Assembly: GCA_002371115.1 (NCBI GenBank)
Contig: DFFY01000001.1
Span: 596-5,760, forward strand
DNA length: 5,165 nucleotides
Reading direction: 5' to 3'
Source: Bacteroidales bacterium UBA3764
GTDB taxonomy: Bacteria; Bacteroidota; Bacteroidia; Bacteroidales; UBA932
The notes beneath the pieces were generated by a model that was given only the letters and a program-made list of their open reading frames with translations, did no database searches and was not told where the DNA came from. This document shows positions 1-4,562 of the stretch, piece after piece (position 1 is the first letter of the stretch; each line of letters opens with the position of its first letter). The position numbers were made by a program, and so were the translations under genes.

Positions 1-38
1 TGGTCCGCACCATCAAGTACCTGGCAGAACTGAAGTAA
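1..38 (+). CDS. 3' end of an unidentified gene
   Basis: The frame beginning at base 3 reads VRTIKYLAELK and stops at TAA (36-38). It is immediately followed by a strong terminator, which fits the end of a real rightward gene. Eleven residues are too few to assign a family. The other two forward frames are less convincing: one stops at 31-33, and the other runs through the terminator stem. The gene converges with the lipoprotein gene that ends at 119. Confidence 0.55.
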   Translation, partial: VRTIKYLAELK

Positions 39-55
39 AGTTCTTCCACTGCATT

Positions 56-93
56 AAAAAACCGACCCTTCATCGAGGAGGGCCGGTTTTTTT
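56..93. terminator. Bidirectional intrinsic terminator between convergent genes
   Basis: A run of six A (56-61) leads into a stem whose left arm is CCG-A-CCCT (62-69). It pairs with AGGG-C-CGG (79-86), with one A/C mismatch and a 9-nt loop (70-78), and is followed by seven T (87-93). Because A precedes and T follows the stem, it has a U-tract in both directions. It can therefore terminate both the gene ending at 38 (+) and the lipoprotein gene ending at 119 (-). Confidence 0.9.
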
Positions 94-118
94 GTGGTAT
101 TATGGGGGATCCGCTCCG

Positions 119-1393
119 TTAAGCGGTCTCTCCCATCAGTTCTTTGTACCATGCTTCGAGCGCTTTGTCAACCAATTGCTTGAGGTTGTCTTCATTGATG
201 AGCCAGAAGGGAAAGTCGTATTCGGTGGTAAGAATCTCGAAAATTCTCAGGGCAAAATCCACGGCGCCGTTCTCGTGTGCAGGCATGTCGTCCATCCATT
301 TGATGTCTCCGCAGGTTACTTCCGTAATATCATTGGAATCCATTTTACTGGACAGGAAGTTGTACAGGTTGGTGTGGTTTACATACGGAACGGTAATGTC
401 GTCCTTGTGGTGGATGAGGGCGATACGGGCATTAGGGGCCGGCGTCCAGCCTTTGGTCAGGTTCTCTTTTTCCAGGGCGGCCGTCAGCTTTTTGGACACC
501 TCCGATTCATGGTTCTGAATCTCTTCGCTGGCAAAGTTGGAGAAGCTCAGCGAGCCAATCTTGGCGTCAATCTCCTGCTGGGTGAAATTCTTGCTCAGGA
601 TCCAGTCGTCTGCATGGGCGAGGGCGTCGCCGCGGAGCAGTCTGTCGCGGGAGTAGCCCAGCTGGTAATACTCATTGAAAGACAGCATGACGCTGATGAT
701 GGTGGAAGGCATGCCGGAGATGTCGGTCTCGGTCATTACTTTGTACGTGGACGGCATGTCGTACGGGCCGCCGCCGGCGAAGGAATGGGTGATTTTGATG
801 TCCGGATACTTTTCCGACACCAGTTTTTCCACGGCGATGGTGGTCTGTCCGCCCTGGGAATAGCCCAGGTTGAAGAGGTAGTTTTTGCTCTCGTCCATCT
901 TGATGTTCAAGCTGGGGAAGAGCTCACGGGCGGCGAGGAGGCAGTCGATGCTGGCCTGGGCATTGGTGGAACCGATGCAATACGCCTGCGGCTTGTCTTC
1001 CGTGCAGCCGAAGCCGTAATAGTCGGCCGAAACGCCCACCATTTTGCTGCCAACCACGAACTTCTGGATCATGAGGTCGCCTTGGGAAGGACACTGGTCT
1101 TTCCGGTACACGGTGAAGTGGTTCACGAGCACCACGCCCACGGCGTCTTCTTTTCCGTTAAGGATTTCGTCACCGACGGTAATGGTTCCGGAAAGCGTAC
1201 AGGGGTTGCCGAACGGGTCCTTGGAGGGATACTCGATGTTGTAGGCCGTCATTTTGTCCTCCGAGTAATATTGGGTGGCGGTTACTTTGGCTTTGGGCAG
1301 CTGCTGCTCCGTGTTGTCTTTGTTACAAGAGACAACGCCCAGGCTTAGCGCGGTGACAAGCAGGGCGGCGAAAAGGTAAGAATACTTTTTCAT
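119..1393 (-). CDS. Secreted alpha/beta-hydrolase lipoprotein (lipase/esterase-like)
   Basis: The protein is 424 aa from the ATG at 1393. I chose this start because it gives a complete lipoprotein signal peptide: MKK, a hydrophobic core at about residues 6-20, and the lipobox V-V-S-C with C23 as the lipidated cysteine. The mature part begins CNKDN; acidic residues just after the cysteine resemble, only partly, the surface-export signals of some Bacteroidota lipoproteins, so cell-surface exposure is an inference. The hydrolase signature is clear. There is a nucleophile elbow G-Y-S-Q-G-G (S179), a likely acid in DDITVP (D332, pattern DxxVP), and a likely base H373 in PAHENG. The early part, including VNHF and SADYYGFG, resembles secretory-lipase-type (PF03583-like) alpha/beta hydrolases. 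The probable reaction is hydrolysis of an ester in or outside the periplasm; the substrate cannot be read from sequence. It is transcribed alone, divergently from surE, and ends at the shared terminator. An upstream TTG start at 1420 would add nine residues before the signal and is unlikely. Confidence 0.88.
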   Translation of the reverse strand: MKKYSYLFAALLVTALSLGVVSCNKDNTEQQLPKAKVTATQYYSEDKMTAYNIEYPSKDPFGNPCTLSGTITVGDEILNGKEDAVGVVLVNHFTVYRKDQCPSQGDLMIQKFVVGSKMVGVSADYYGFGCTEDKPQAYCIGSTNAQASIDCLLAARELFPSLNIKMDESKNYLFNLGYSQGGQTTIAVEKLVSEKYPDIKITHSFAGGGPYDMPSTYKVMTETDISGMPSTIISVMLSFNEYYQLGYSRDRLLRGDALAHADDWILSKNFTQQEIDAKIGSLSFSNFASEEIQNHESEVSKKLTAALEKENLTKGWTPAPNARIALIHHKDDITVPYVNHTNLYNFLSSKMDSNDITEVTCGDIKWMDDMPAHENGAVDFALRIFEILTTEYDFPFWLINEDNLKQLVDKALEAWYKELMGETA

Positions 1394-1430
1394 AGTGTAA
1401 AACGATGGATGGTTTATCAAATGAATTTTT

Positions 1431-1438
1431 CAAAGATA
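1431..1438 (-). promoter_or_regulatory. -7 box of the lipoprotein gene promoter
   Basis: On the minus strand these bases read TATCTTTG, an exact match to the Bacteroidota -7 consensus TAnnTTTG. Transcription should begin a few bases downstream, near 1426, giving a leader of about 33 nt before the ATG at 1393. I see no good TTTG at the -33 position, and no Shine-Dalgarno sequence in the leader, which is usual in this phylum. Confidence 0.65.
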
Positions 1439-1458
1439 AGCATTTTTGCGATATTTTG

Positions 1459-1466
1459 TATCTTTG
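1459..1466 (+). promoter_or_regulatory. -7 box of the surE-lpxB promoter
   Basis: The bases TATCTTTG match TAnnTTTG exactly and end only 4 bp before the surE ATG (1471). The predicted transcript start is about 1470-1473, so this promoter would give a leaderless or nearly leaderless surE message. No clear -33 TTTG lies at the usual distance. That region (around 1436-1440) overlaps the -7 box of the divergent lipoprotein promoter. Confidence 0.65.
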
Positions 1467-1470
1467 CAGT

Positions 1471-2292
1471 ATGAGAATATTGGTTTCCAATGACGACGGC
1501 TACAAGGCGCCCGGCATCCATGTGCTGGCGCGCGTAATGGCCCAGTTTGGCGAGGTGACGGTGGTGGCGCCCAAGTATCACCAGAGCGCCATGTCCACGG
1601 CAGTATCACTGGGTGTCAAGCAGTTGGCCTATAAAGATTTACCGGAGGAAGGGCCGGGCCGCTGGTGCTATCTGGACGCTACGCCGGCTTCTTGCGTCAA
1701 GTTCGGCCTGCAGTTCAAATACGAGGCGCGCAATCCGGATTTGGTTGTGGGCGGTATCAATCATGGCAGCAATGCTTCCACCGGCGCCAATTACAGCGCT
1801 ACTTTAGGTGTGGTGGAGGAGGGGGCCATCAATGGCATCAAGGCCATAGGCGTTTCTGTGGACAGCCATCGGCAGGACGTGGATTTGTCCGCCGTGGAGA
1901 AGATGTTGCCTGGAATCATCCGCATGTTGCTGGAGGAGTGGCCGGAGGATCGGCCCGGACTGTATTACAATATCAATTTTCCGGCTTTGCCTGCATCGGA
2001 AATCAAGGGCGTGCGTTTTGCCCGCGAAGGCAGGGGACATTGGATCCGGGAATTTGAACCCTGGGACGAGGAAAGGCTTGCCGCGTTGGGGCTGACGGAC
2101 GCTTTTCTGTGGCAGCAGCAGCGCGTGCAGCTGGAGCCCGGAGAGCAGGCCTTTTTCATGAAAGGCGAGTTTGTCAATGACGACGAACAGGCAGGGGAGG
2201 CGGACCATCTGCTGATGAAGCAGGGGTGGGTTACCATCGTCCCGTGCAATGTAGATATGACAGATTATGAAGTATTACATCATAGCCGGTGA
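1471..2292 (+). CDS. surE: 5'/3'-nucleotidase SurE
   Basis: SurE is a metal-dependent phosphatase that dephosphorylates nucleoside 5'- and 3'-monophosphates, and in some species short polyphosphate, in the cytoplasm. The 273-aa protein starts with the family hallmark MRILVSNDDG, with metal ligands D8 and D9. It continues with APKYHQSAMS (S39, third ligand region) and GGINHGSN (N97, fourth ligand), then the phosphate-binding segment TGANYSATLG (about 104-113), NINFP (167-171), and a C-terminal ADHLLMKQGWVTIVP segment typical of the family. The length is normal for Bacteroidota SurE. The start at 1471 is fixed by the conserved N-terminus; an in-frame ATG at 1405 would add 22 non-conserved residues reaching back through the promoter. 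No Shine-Dalgarno sequence precedes the ATG. It is the first gene of an operon with lpxB, and its 3' end overlaps lpxB by 26 bp. All key residues are present and I see no sign of damage. Confidence 0.96.
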   Translation: MRILVSNDDGYKAPGIHVLARVMAQFGEVTVVAPKYHQSAMSTAVSLGVKQLAYKDLPEEGPGRWCYLDATPASCVKFGLQFKYEARNPDLVVGGINHGSNASTGANYSATLGVVEEGAINGIKAIGVSVDSHRQDVDLSAVEKMLPGIIRMLLEEWPEDRPGLYYNINFPALPASEIKGVRFAREGRGHWIREFEPWDEERLAALGLTDAFLWQQQRVQLEPGEQAFFMKGEFVNDDEQAGEADHLLMKQGWVTIVPCNVDMTDYEVLHHSR

Positions 2293-3418
2293 GGCTTCCG
2301 GCGACCTGCATGGCAGCAACCTCATGAAAGGGCTCTATGCGGAGGACCCTTCTGCCGATATCCGTTTCTGGGGCGGTGGTCTGATGAACGCCGTTTACAA
2401 GGCGCACCAAACGGGAGAGGGCTTGGTGAAGGATTACCGGGAAACGGCCGTGATGGGCTATGTGGAAGTGCTCCTCAAGAGTTTTTCGATAGCCCGGAAT
2501 GTGCGGGACTGCAAGGCCGACATTGCGGCGTGGAAACCGGATGTGGTAATCCTGATCGACTATCCCGGCTTCAATTTCAAAATTGCAGAATTCGCGCACG
2601 GGGCCGGATTCAAGGTCTATTATTATATCGCTCCCAAGGTGTGGGCGTCCCGCGAGGGCCGTATCCGCAAGCTCAAGGCCTGGGTGGACCGGCTGTTCAT
2701 CATCTTCCCGTTCGAGATTCCGTACTTTGAGTCCAAGGGTGTGCCATTTACCTATGCGGGGAATCCGCTGGTGGATGCCATCGACCAAAGTCCGGCCCTG
2801 CAGGAGTCCAGGGAGTCTTTTTTGCAGCGGACGGGCGTGCCGGATACGCCGTATATCGCCCTTTTGGCCGGCTCGCGCACCATGGAGATCGGCAGTATGA
2901 TGCCCACCTTCATGCAATTTGCCGATGTGTGGCATGCGGAGAACCCTTCCTGCCATTTTGTGGTGGCGGCGGCGCCGTCCCGTTCCATGAGAGATTATGA
3001 AAAGTACCTGGGCGGGCGCTCGTACGTGCATGTGGTGTTCGGAGAAACGTATGCTGCGCTGCGGCATGCGGAGGCGGCCATCATCAATTCCGGCACGGCC
3101 TCGTTGGAGGCGGCGCTGATTGGCACGCCCCAGATAGTGGGGTACAAAGTGGCCGCCGCCAGCGCCTTCATCATGCGCCGTCTAATTAAGGTGCAGTATG
3201 TTTCGCTGGCCAATCTCATTATCGACCGGCTGGCTTTCAAGGAATTCCTGCAGGAGAACTTCACGCTGGAGAACCTGGTGGCCGAGATGCGCCGCATCAC
3301 GGAAGATGCCGCCTGTCGGCAGCAGATGCTCTCCGACTACGCGGAGATCCGGCGCCTCCTGGGCGGCACCGGCGCCTCTACCGCCGTTGCCCGGGCCATG
3401 GTGGAATCCCTTCGGTAG
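2267..3418 (+). CDS. lpxB: Lipid-A-disaccharide synthase LpxB
   Basis: LpxB is a GT19 glycosyltransferase of the Raetz pathway. It joins UDP-2,3-diacylglucosamine to lipid X, forming lipid A disaccharide 1-phosphate with release of UDP, at the inner face of the inner membrane. The 383-aa protein shows the family motifs in order: AGEASGD near the N-terminus (7-13); DYPGFN (98-103), holding the conserved acidic residue of the D-x-P-x-F-N motif; YYIAPKVWAS (119-128); FPFEIPYF (147-154); AGNPLVDAID (164-173); the Rossmann motif LLAGSR (199-204) at the start of the C-terminal UDP-binding half; NSGTASLEAALIGTPQIVGY (274-293), the donor-binding region; and VSLANLI (312-318). Length is normal and nothing is missing. 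The ATG lies inside the last codons of surE, so it is probably translated by coupling; no clear Shine-Dalgarno is visible. Its presence implies a lipid A-bearing Gram-negative envelope. I found no convincing plus-strand terminator directly after the stop. Confidence 0.96.
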   Translation: MKYYIIAGEASGDLHGSNLMKGLYAEDPSADIRFWGGGLMNAVYKAHQTGEGLVKDYRETAVMGYVEVLLKSFSIARNVRDCKADIAAWKPDVVILIDYPGFNFKIAEFAHGAGFKVYYYIAPKVWASREGRIRKLKAWVDRLFIIFPFEIPYFESKGVPFTYAGNPLVDAIDQSPALQESRESFLQRTGVPDTPYIALLAGSRTMEIGSMMPTFMQFADVWHAENPSCHFVVAAAPSRSMRDYEKYLGGRSYVHVVFGETYAALRHAEAAIINSGTASLEAALIGTPQIVGYKVAAASAFIMRRLIKVQYVSLANLIIDRLAFKEFLQENFTLENLVAEMRRITEDAACRQQMLSDYAEIRRLLGGTGASTAVARAMVESLR

Positions 3419-3449
3419 GCCTCAGGCTGGCTTTCATCCTTAAAATGAT

Positions 3450-3471
3450 TAAATTTGCACCGATAAATTTG
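3450..3471 (+). promoter_or_regulatory. Twin TAAATTTG boxes after lpxB (possible promoter)
   Basis: TAAATTTG occurs at 3450-3457 and again at 3464-3471, both matching TAnnTTTG. Transcription from either would run into the hairpin repeat at 3480. No good -33 TTTG is present, and AT-rich DNA will match this short box by chance, so this is only a candidate. No protein-coding target follows. Confidence 0.25.
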
Positions 3472-3479
3472 GCTGGGGT

Positions 3480-3565
3480 GCGGTTAACTGGTTGGAAATT
3501 TACCAGCTAACCGCAAAAAAGCCCGTTTTTGCGGTTGGGTGGTCAAAAAATTACCAGCTAACCGC
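3480..3565. repeat. Two-copy hairpin repeat with 51-bp period
   Basis: Copy 1 has arms GCGGTTAACTGGT (3480-3492) and ACCAGCTAACCGC (3502-3514), which pair with one mismatch around a 9-nt loop. Copy 2 has arms GCGGTTGGGTGGT (3531-3543) and ACCAGCTAACCGC (3553-3565), with two mismatches and again a 9-nt loop. The right arms belong to an exact 15-bp direct repeat, TTACCAGCTAACCGC (3500-3514 and 3551-3565). Both arms are offset by exactly 51 bp. Between the copies lies a further perfect 9-bp inverted repeat, CCGCAAAAA / TTTTTGCGG (3511-3519 / 3526-3534). It shares four bases with each neighbouring hairpin, so the middle hairpin and the outer two compete. No T-run follows the outer stems, so a terminator role is unlikely. 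A REP-like interspersed palindrome is the best guess. Confidence 0.8.
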
Positions 3566-3689
3566 GCTGTGCAATGCCGTGGACAGAACCTTCATGTCGG
3601 ACCGGTTGCCGATTGCTGTCTGGAAATGGTGGAGTATAGGGCACCTCGGAAATCTGCATTCTACGCACTTCTAAGGCATCCTATATCTG

Positions 3690-3711
3690 AAAAGTGTACT
3701 AAAAGTGTACT
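3690..3711 (+). repeat. Tandem 11-bp repeat AAAAGTGTACT x2
   Basis: Two exact adjacent copies of AAAAGTGTACT (3690-3700 and 3701-3711) are followed by five more A, the start of a third unit. A related ACACTGTACTT lies at 3743-3753. Such short direct repeats can be binding sites for a DNA-binding protein or recombinase, or simple slippage products. Nothing in the window decides which. Confidence 0.75.
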
Positions 3712-3756
3712 AAAAACCAAGCCTTCATCTGACACTCGGAAAACACTGTACTTAGC

Positions 3757-3831
3757 CCCCTAAAAACCGCCCCCGGACCTCACGGCTCAGGGGCGGCGAC
3801 GATTTTAATGGCATTGTACTATGACAGTGCC
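3757..3831 (-). ncRNA. Candidate small RNA of about 70 nt
   Basis: On the minus strand a -7 box TACCTTTG (3843-3836) predicts a start near 3831. The transcript would begin with a hairpin, GGCACTGT (3831-3824) paired with ACAATGCC (3817-3810) around a 6-nt loop with one C/A mismatch. An AU-rich single-stranded linker follows (3809-3798), then a GC-rich terminator stem ending in a U-run (3796-3762). The stem-linker-terminator layout is typical of bacterial small RNAs. It lies just downstream of the unknown gene ending at 3864, so the same sequence may simply be that gene's 3' untranslated region, or a small RNA derived from it. No known RNA family is recognised and the ends are estimated. Confidence 0.35.
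3762..3796 (-). terminator. Intrinsic terminator, minus strand
   Basis: Read on the minus strand, CCGCCCC (3796-3790) pairs perfectly with GGGGCGG (3773-3767) and is followed by five T (3766-3762). Inside the 16-nt loop, GCC and GGU can form a small extra stem closed by a GUGA tetraloop, which belongs to the GNRA class. It would end transcripts of the leftward gene at 3864 and of the candidate small RNA. On the plus strand no proper T-run follows. Confidence 0.82.
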
Positions 3832-3835
3832 GTTG

Positions 3836-3843
3836 CAAAGGTA
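3836..3843 (-). promoter_or_regulatory. Possible promoter -7 box for the small RNA
   Basis: The minus strand reads TACCTTTG, an exact TAnnTTTG match continuing as CAA. The eleven bases TACCTTTGCAA are the same as at the amidase promoter (4532-4542). It sits between the stop of the unknown gene (3864) and the terminator. The -33 region shows no clear TTTG. Confidence 0.4.
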
Positions 3844-3863
3844 CTCAAAATAATCCCGTAATC

Positions 3864-4253
3864 CTAATTCAGCCAGTCTCGGACAAAGTTGGAATAAACA
3901 TTCCACGCTTTCAGGAATGTGCCGTCAAACTCGTCCGGAGAAATCTGTCCAACTAGAGCCGAATAATAAACCTGCAGGCCGATGGCCACGCAAATACTCT
4001 CCGTGTCTAAGACCACCGACTCCCATTCCTCCCGTGGTACATCTCGTATCAATGACTGGAAAGCGGCCGATGCAAGATCCTTCACAAAAGCAGGTGCCGG
4101 CATATCCGCTGCCAGGGACATCATTCGTTCCTTCACTTCAGCGAGCGTATCGCTCACTAATACAGCTTTCGCCTTCTTGCACCAGGAAATATCCTCTCCG
4201 GCAGAACGCCGAAGCTGGCTGATTAGTTCACAATCCAAAGCAATGGTCGTCAT
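3864..4253 (-). CDS. Hypothetical protein, 129 aa, family not recognised
   Basis: I do not recognise this protein. From the ATG at 4253 it reads MTTIALDCELISQ and ends WNVYSNFVRDWLN. The composition is that of an ordinary soluble, mainly helical cytoplasmic protein, with many A, E, K, L and W. There is no signal peptide, membrane segment or obvious metal or nucleotide motif. The frame stays open well upstream, so other starts are possible: ATG at 4307 (147 aa) or GTG at 4367 (167 aa). I prefer 4253 because AGAGGG abuts it, although that spacing is too short for a good ribosome site, and because the GTG lies at the edge of a perfect hairpin. Codons look like real coding sequence. It is divergent from the amidase, shares a promoter region with it, and ends at a terminator (3762-3796). 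A regulator of, or partner to, the amidase is conceivable but unsupported. Confidence 0.65.
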   Translation of the reverse strand: MTTIALDCELISQLRRSAGEDISWCKKAKAVLVSDTLAEVKERMMSLAADMPAPAFVKDLASAAFQSLIRDVPREEWESVVLDTESICVAIGLQVYYSALVGQISPDEFDGTFLKAWNVYSNFVRDWLN

Positions 4254-4356
4254 CCCTCTGTAACTCTTGAGGGCCGGCCATGCAAAAAGGGTGCAGGTCG
4301 CCCTCATAGGTGCTTCAGAGGTATCGCCAAATACCCTTTCACCTCCCCATGAGTTT

Positions 4357-4384
4357 GATGTCTGCACCCGAATATGCAGACATC
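4357..4384. repeat. Perfect 10-bp inverted repeat (hairpin) in the leader
   Basis: GATGTCTGCA (4357-4366) is the exact reverse complement of TGCAGACATC (4375-4384), with an 8-nt loop between. No T-run follows on either strand, so it is not a terminator. It lies in the predicted leader of the unknown gene and overlaps its alternative GTG start (4367-4365). It could be an RNA structure controlling translation or an operator. Confidence 0.7.
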
Positions 4385-4506
4385 TACTCGTTACTGGGAT
4401 AGGTGAGTTGAATTTTGGCGATTTTCTGAAGCTACCCGTAAAAAGTAAATGTTGCTCTAAATGAGCAGTATGTCAGTTCAGAAACAGCGAACTACGCCGC
4501 TTCCAA

Positions 4507-4539
4507 TTGCAAATATAGCAACATTTTTCGTTACCTTTG
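4507..4539 (+). promoter_or_regulatory. Promoter of the amidase gene
   Basis: TACCTTTG (4532-4539) is an exact -7 match, with TTG (4507-4509) 22 bp upstream as a plausible -33 element. The predicted start is near 4544, leaving a short A-rich leader of about 19 nt without a Shine-Dalgarno sequence. The -7 box overlaps a perfect 10-bp palindrome, CTTTGCAAAG (4535-4544). Confidence 0.65.
4510..4517 (-). promoter_or_regulatory. -7 box for the leftward unknown gene
   Basis: The minus strand reads TATATTTG, matching TAnnTTTG. A TTTG at 4543-4540 lies 22 bp upstream and could be the -33 element, slightly farther away than usual. The predicted start is near 4504. Confidence 0.5.
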
Positions 4540-4562
4540 CAAAGAACCTATAACTTAAACCT

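Larger units (their letters stand above)
3419..3761. other. Spacer with no convincing gene, holding repeats
   Basis: About 340 bases follow lpxB without a supportable gene. The stretch has two TAAATTTG boxes (3450-3457 and 3464-3471), a two-copy hairpin repeat (3480-3565) and an 11-bp tandem repeat (3690-3711). Two small forward frames cross it: ATG 3492-3674, 60 aa, and GTG 3539-3763, 74 aa. Both begin inside the hairpin repeats, match nothing I know, and lack a recognisable ribosome site. I treat them as non-coding, with the second the less unlikely of the two. Base composition is visibly lower in GC than in lpxB. Confidence 0.6.
4254..4562. other. Divergent regulatory region with long leftward leader
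   Basis: About 310 bases separate the two divergent starts. On the minus strand a promoter-like box at 4517-4510 would give a leader of about 140-250 nt, depending on which start the unknown gene uses. The leader contains a perfect 10-bp hairpin (4357-4384). It also contains a 14-codon frame (MSAYSGADIKLMGR, minus strand, beginning near 4383) that could be a leader peptide but may be chance. A 10-bp inverted repeat links the leader to the promoter (4447-4456 / 4517-4526). Confidence 0.5.

Noticed and set aside
92..1348. Long plus-strand open frame (418 aa) opposite the lipoprotein gene
   Set aside because: It is antisense to a gene with a clear signal peptide and catalytic motifs. The product has a V/G/H-rich composition typical of antisense shadows in GC-rich genes, and it starts inside the terminator.
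1394..1420. TTG start adding nine residues to the lipoprotein
   Set aside because: It would place polar residues before a complete MKK-type lipoprotein signal peptide; the ATG at 1393 is better.
1405..1470. Upstream in-frame ATG for surE
   Set aside because: The extra 22 residues are not part of the SurE fold, and the codons run through the -7 box and the divergent leader. The family begins at MRILVSNDDG.
2231..3067. Minus-strand open frame (278 aa) opposite lpxB
   Set aside because: It is antisense to well-conserved lpxB motifs, with R/H-rich unlikely composition and no family features.
3480..3534. Intrinsic terminator for lpxB
   Set aside because: The outer stems are not followed by a T-run on either strand. 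The only T-run is part of the arm of the middle hairpin and not a tail after a GC-rich stem.
3480..3565. CRISPR-like array
   Set aside because: There are only two imperfect units, the repeats are palindromic along their whole length, the linker is itself self-complementary, and no cas gene is present.
3539..3763. Small forward frame of 74 aa (GTG start) in the spacer after lpxB
   Set aside because: The start lies inside a hairpin repeat, there is no ribosome site, and no recognisable protein features are seen. It crosses the 11-bp tandem repeat and ends in the terminator. It would be worth revisiting only if conserved in frame elsewhere.
3917..4464. Plus-strand frames opposite the unknown gene and its leader
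   Set aside because: Three overlapping short frames (93, 101 and 65 aa) have no promoter or ribosome site. The minus strand has the better codon pattern plus a promoter-like box and a terminator.
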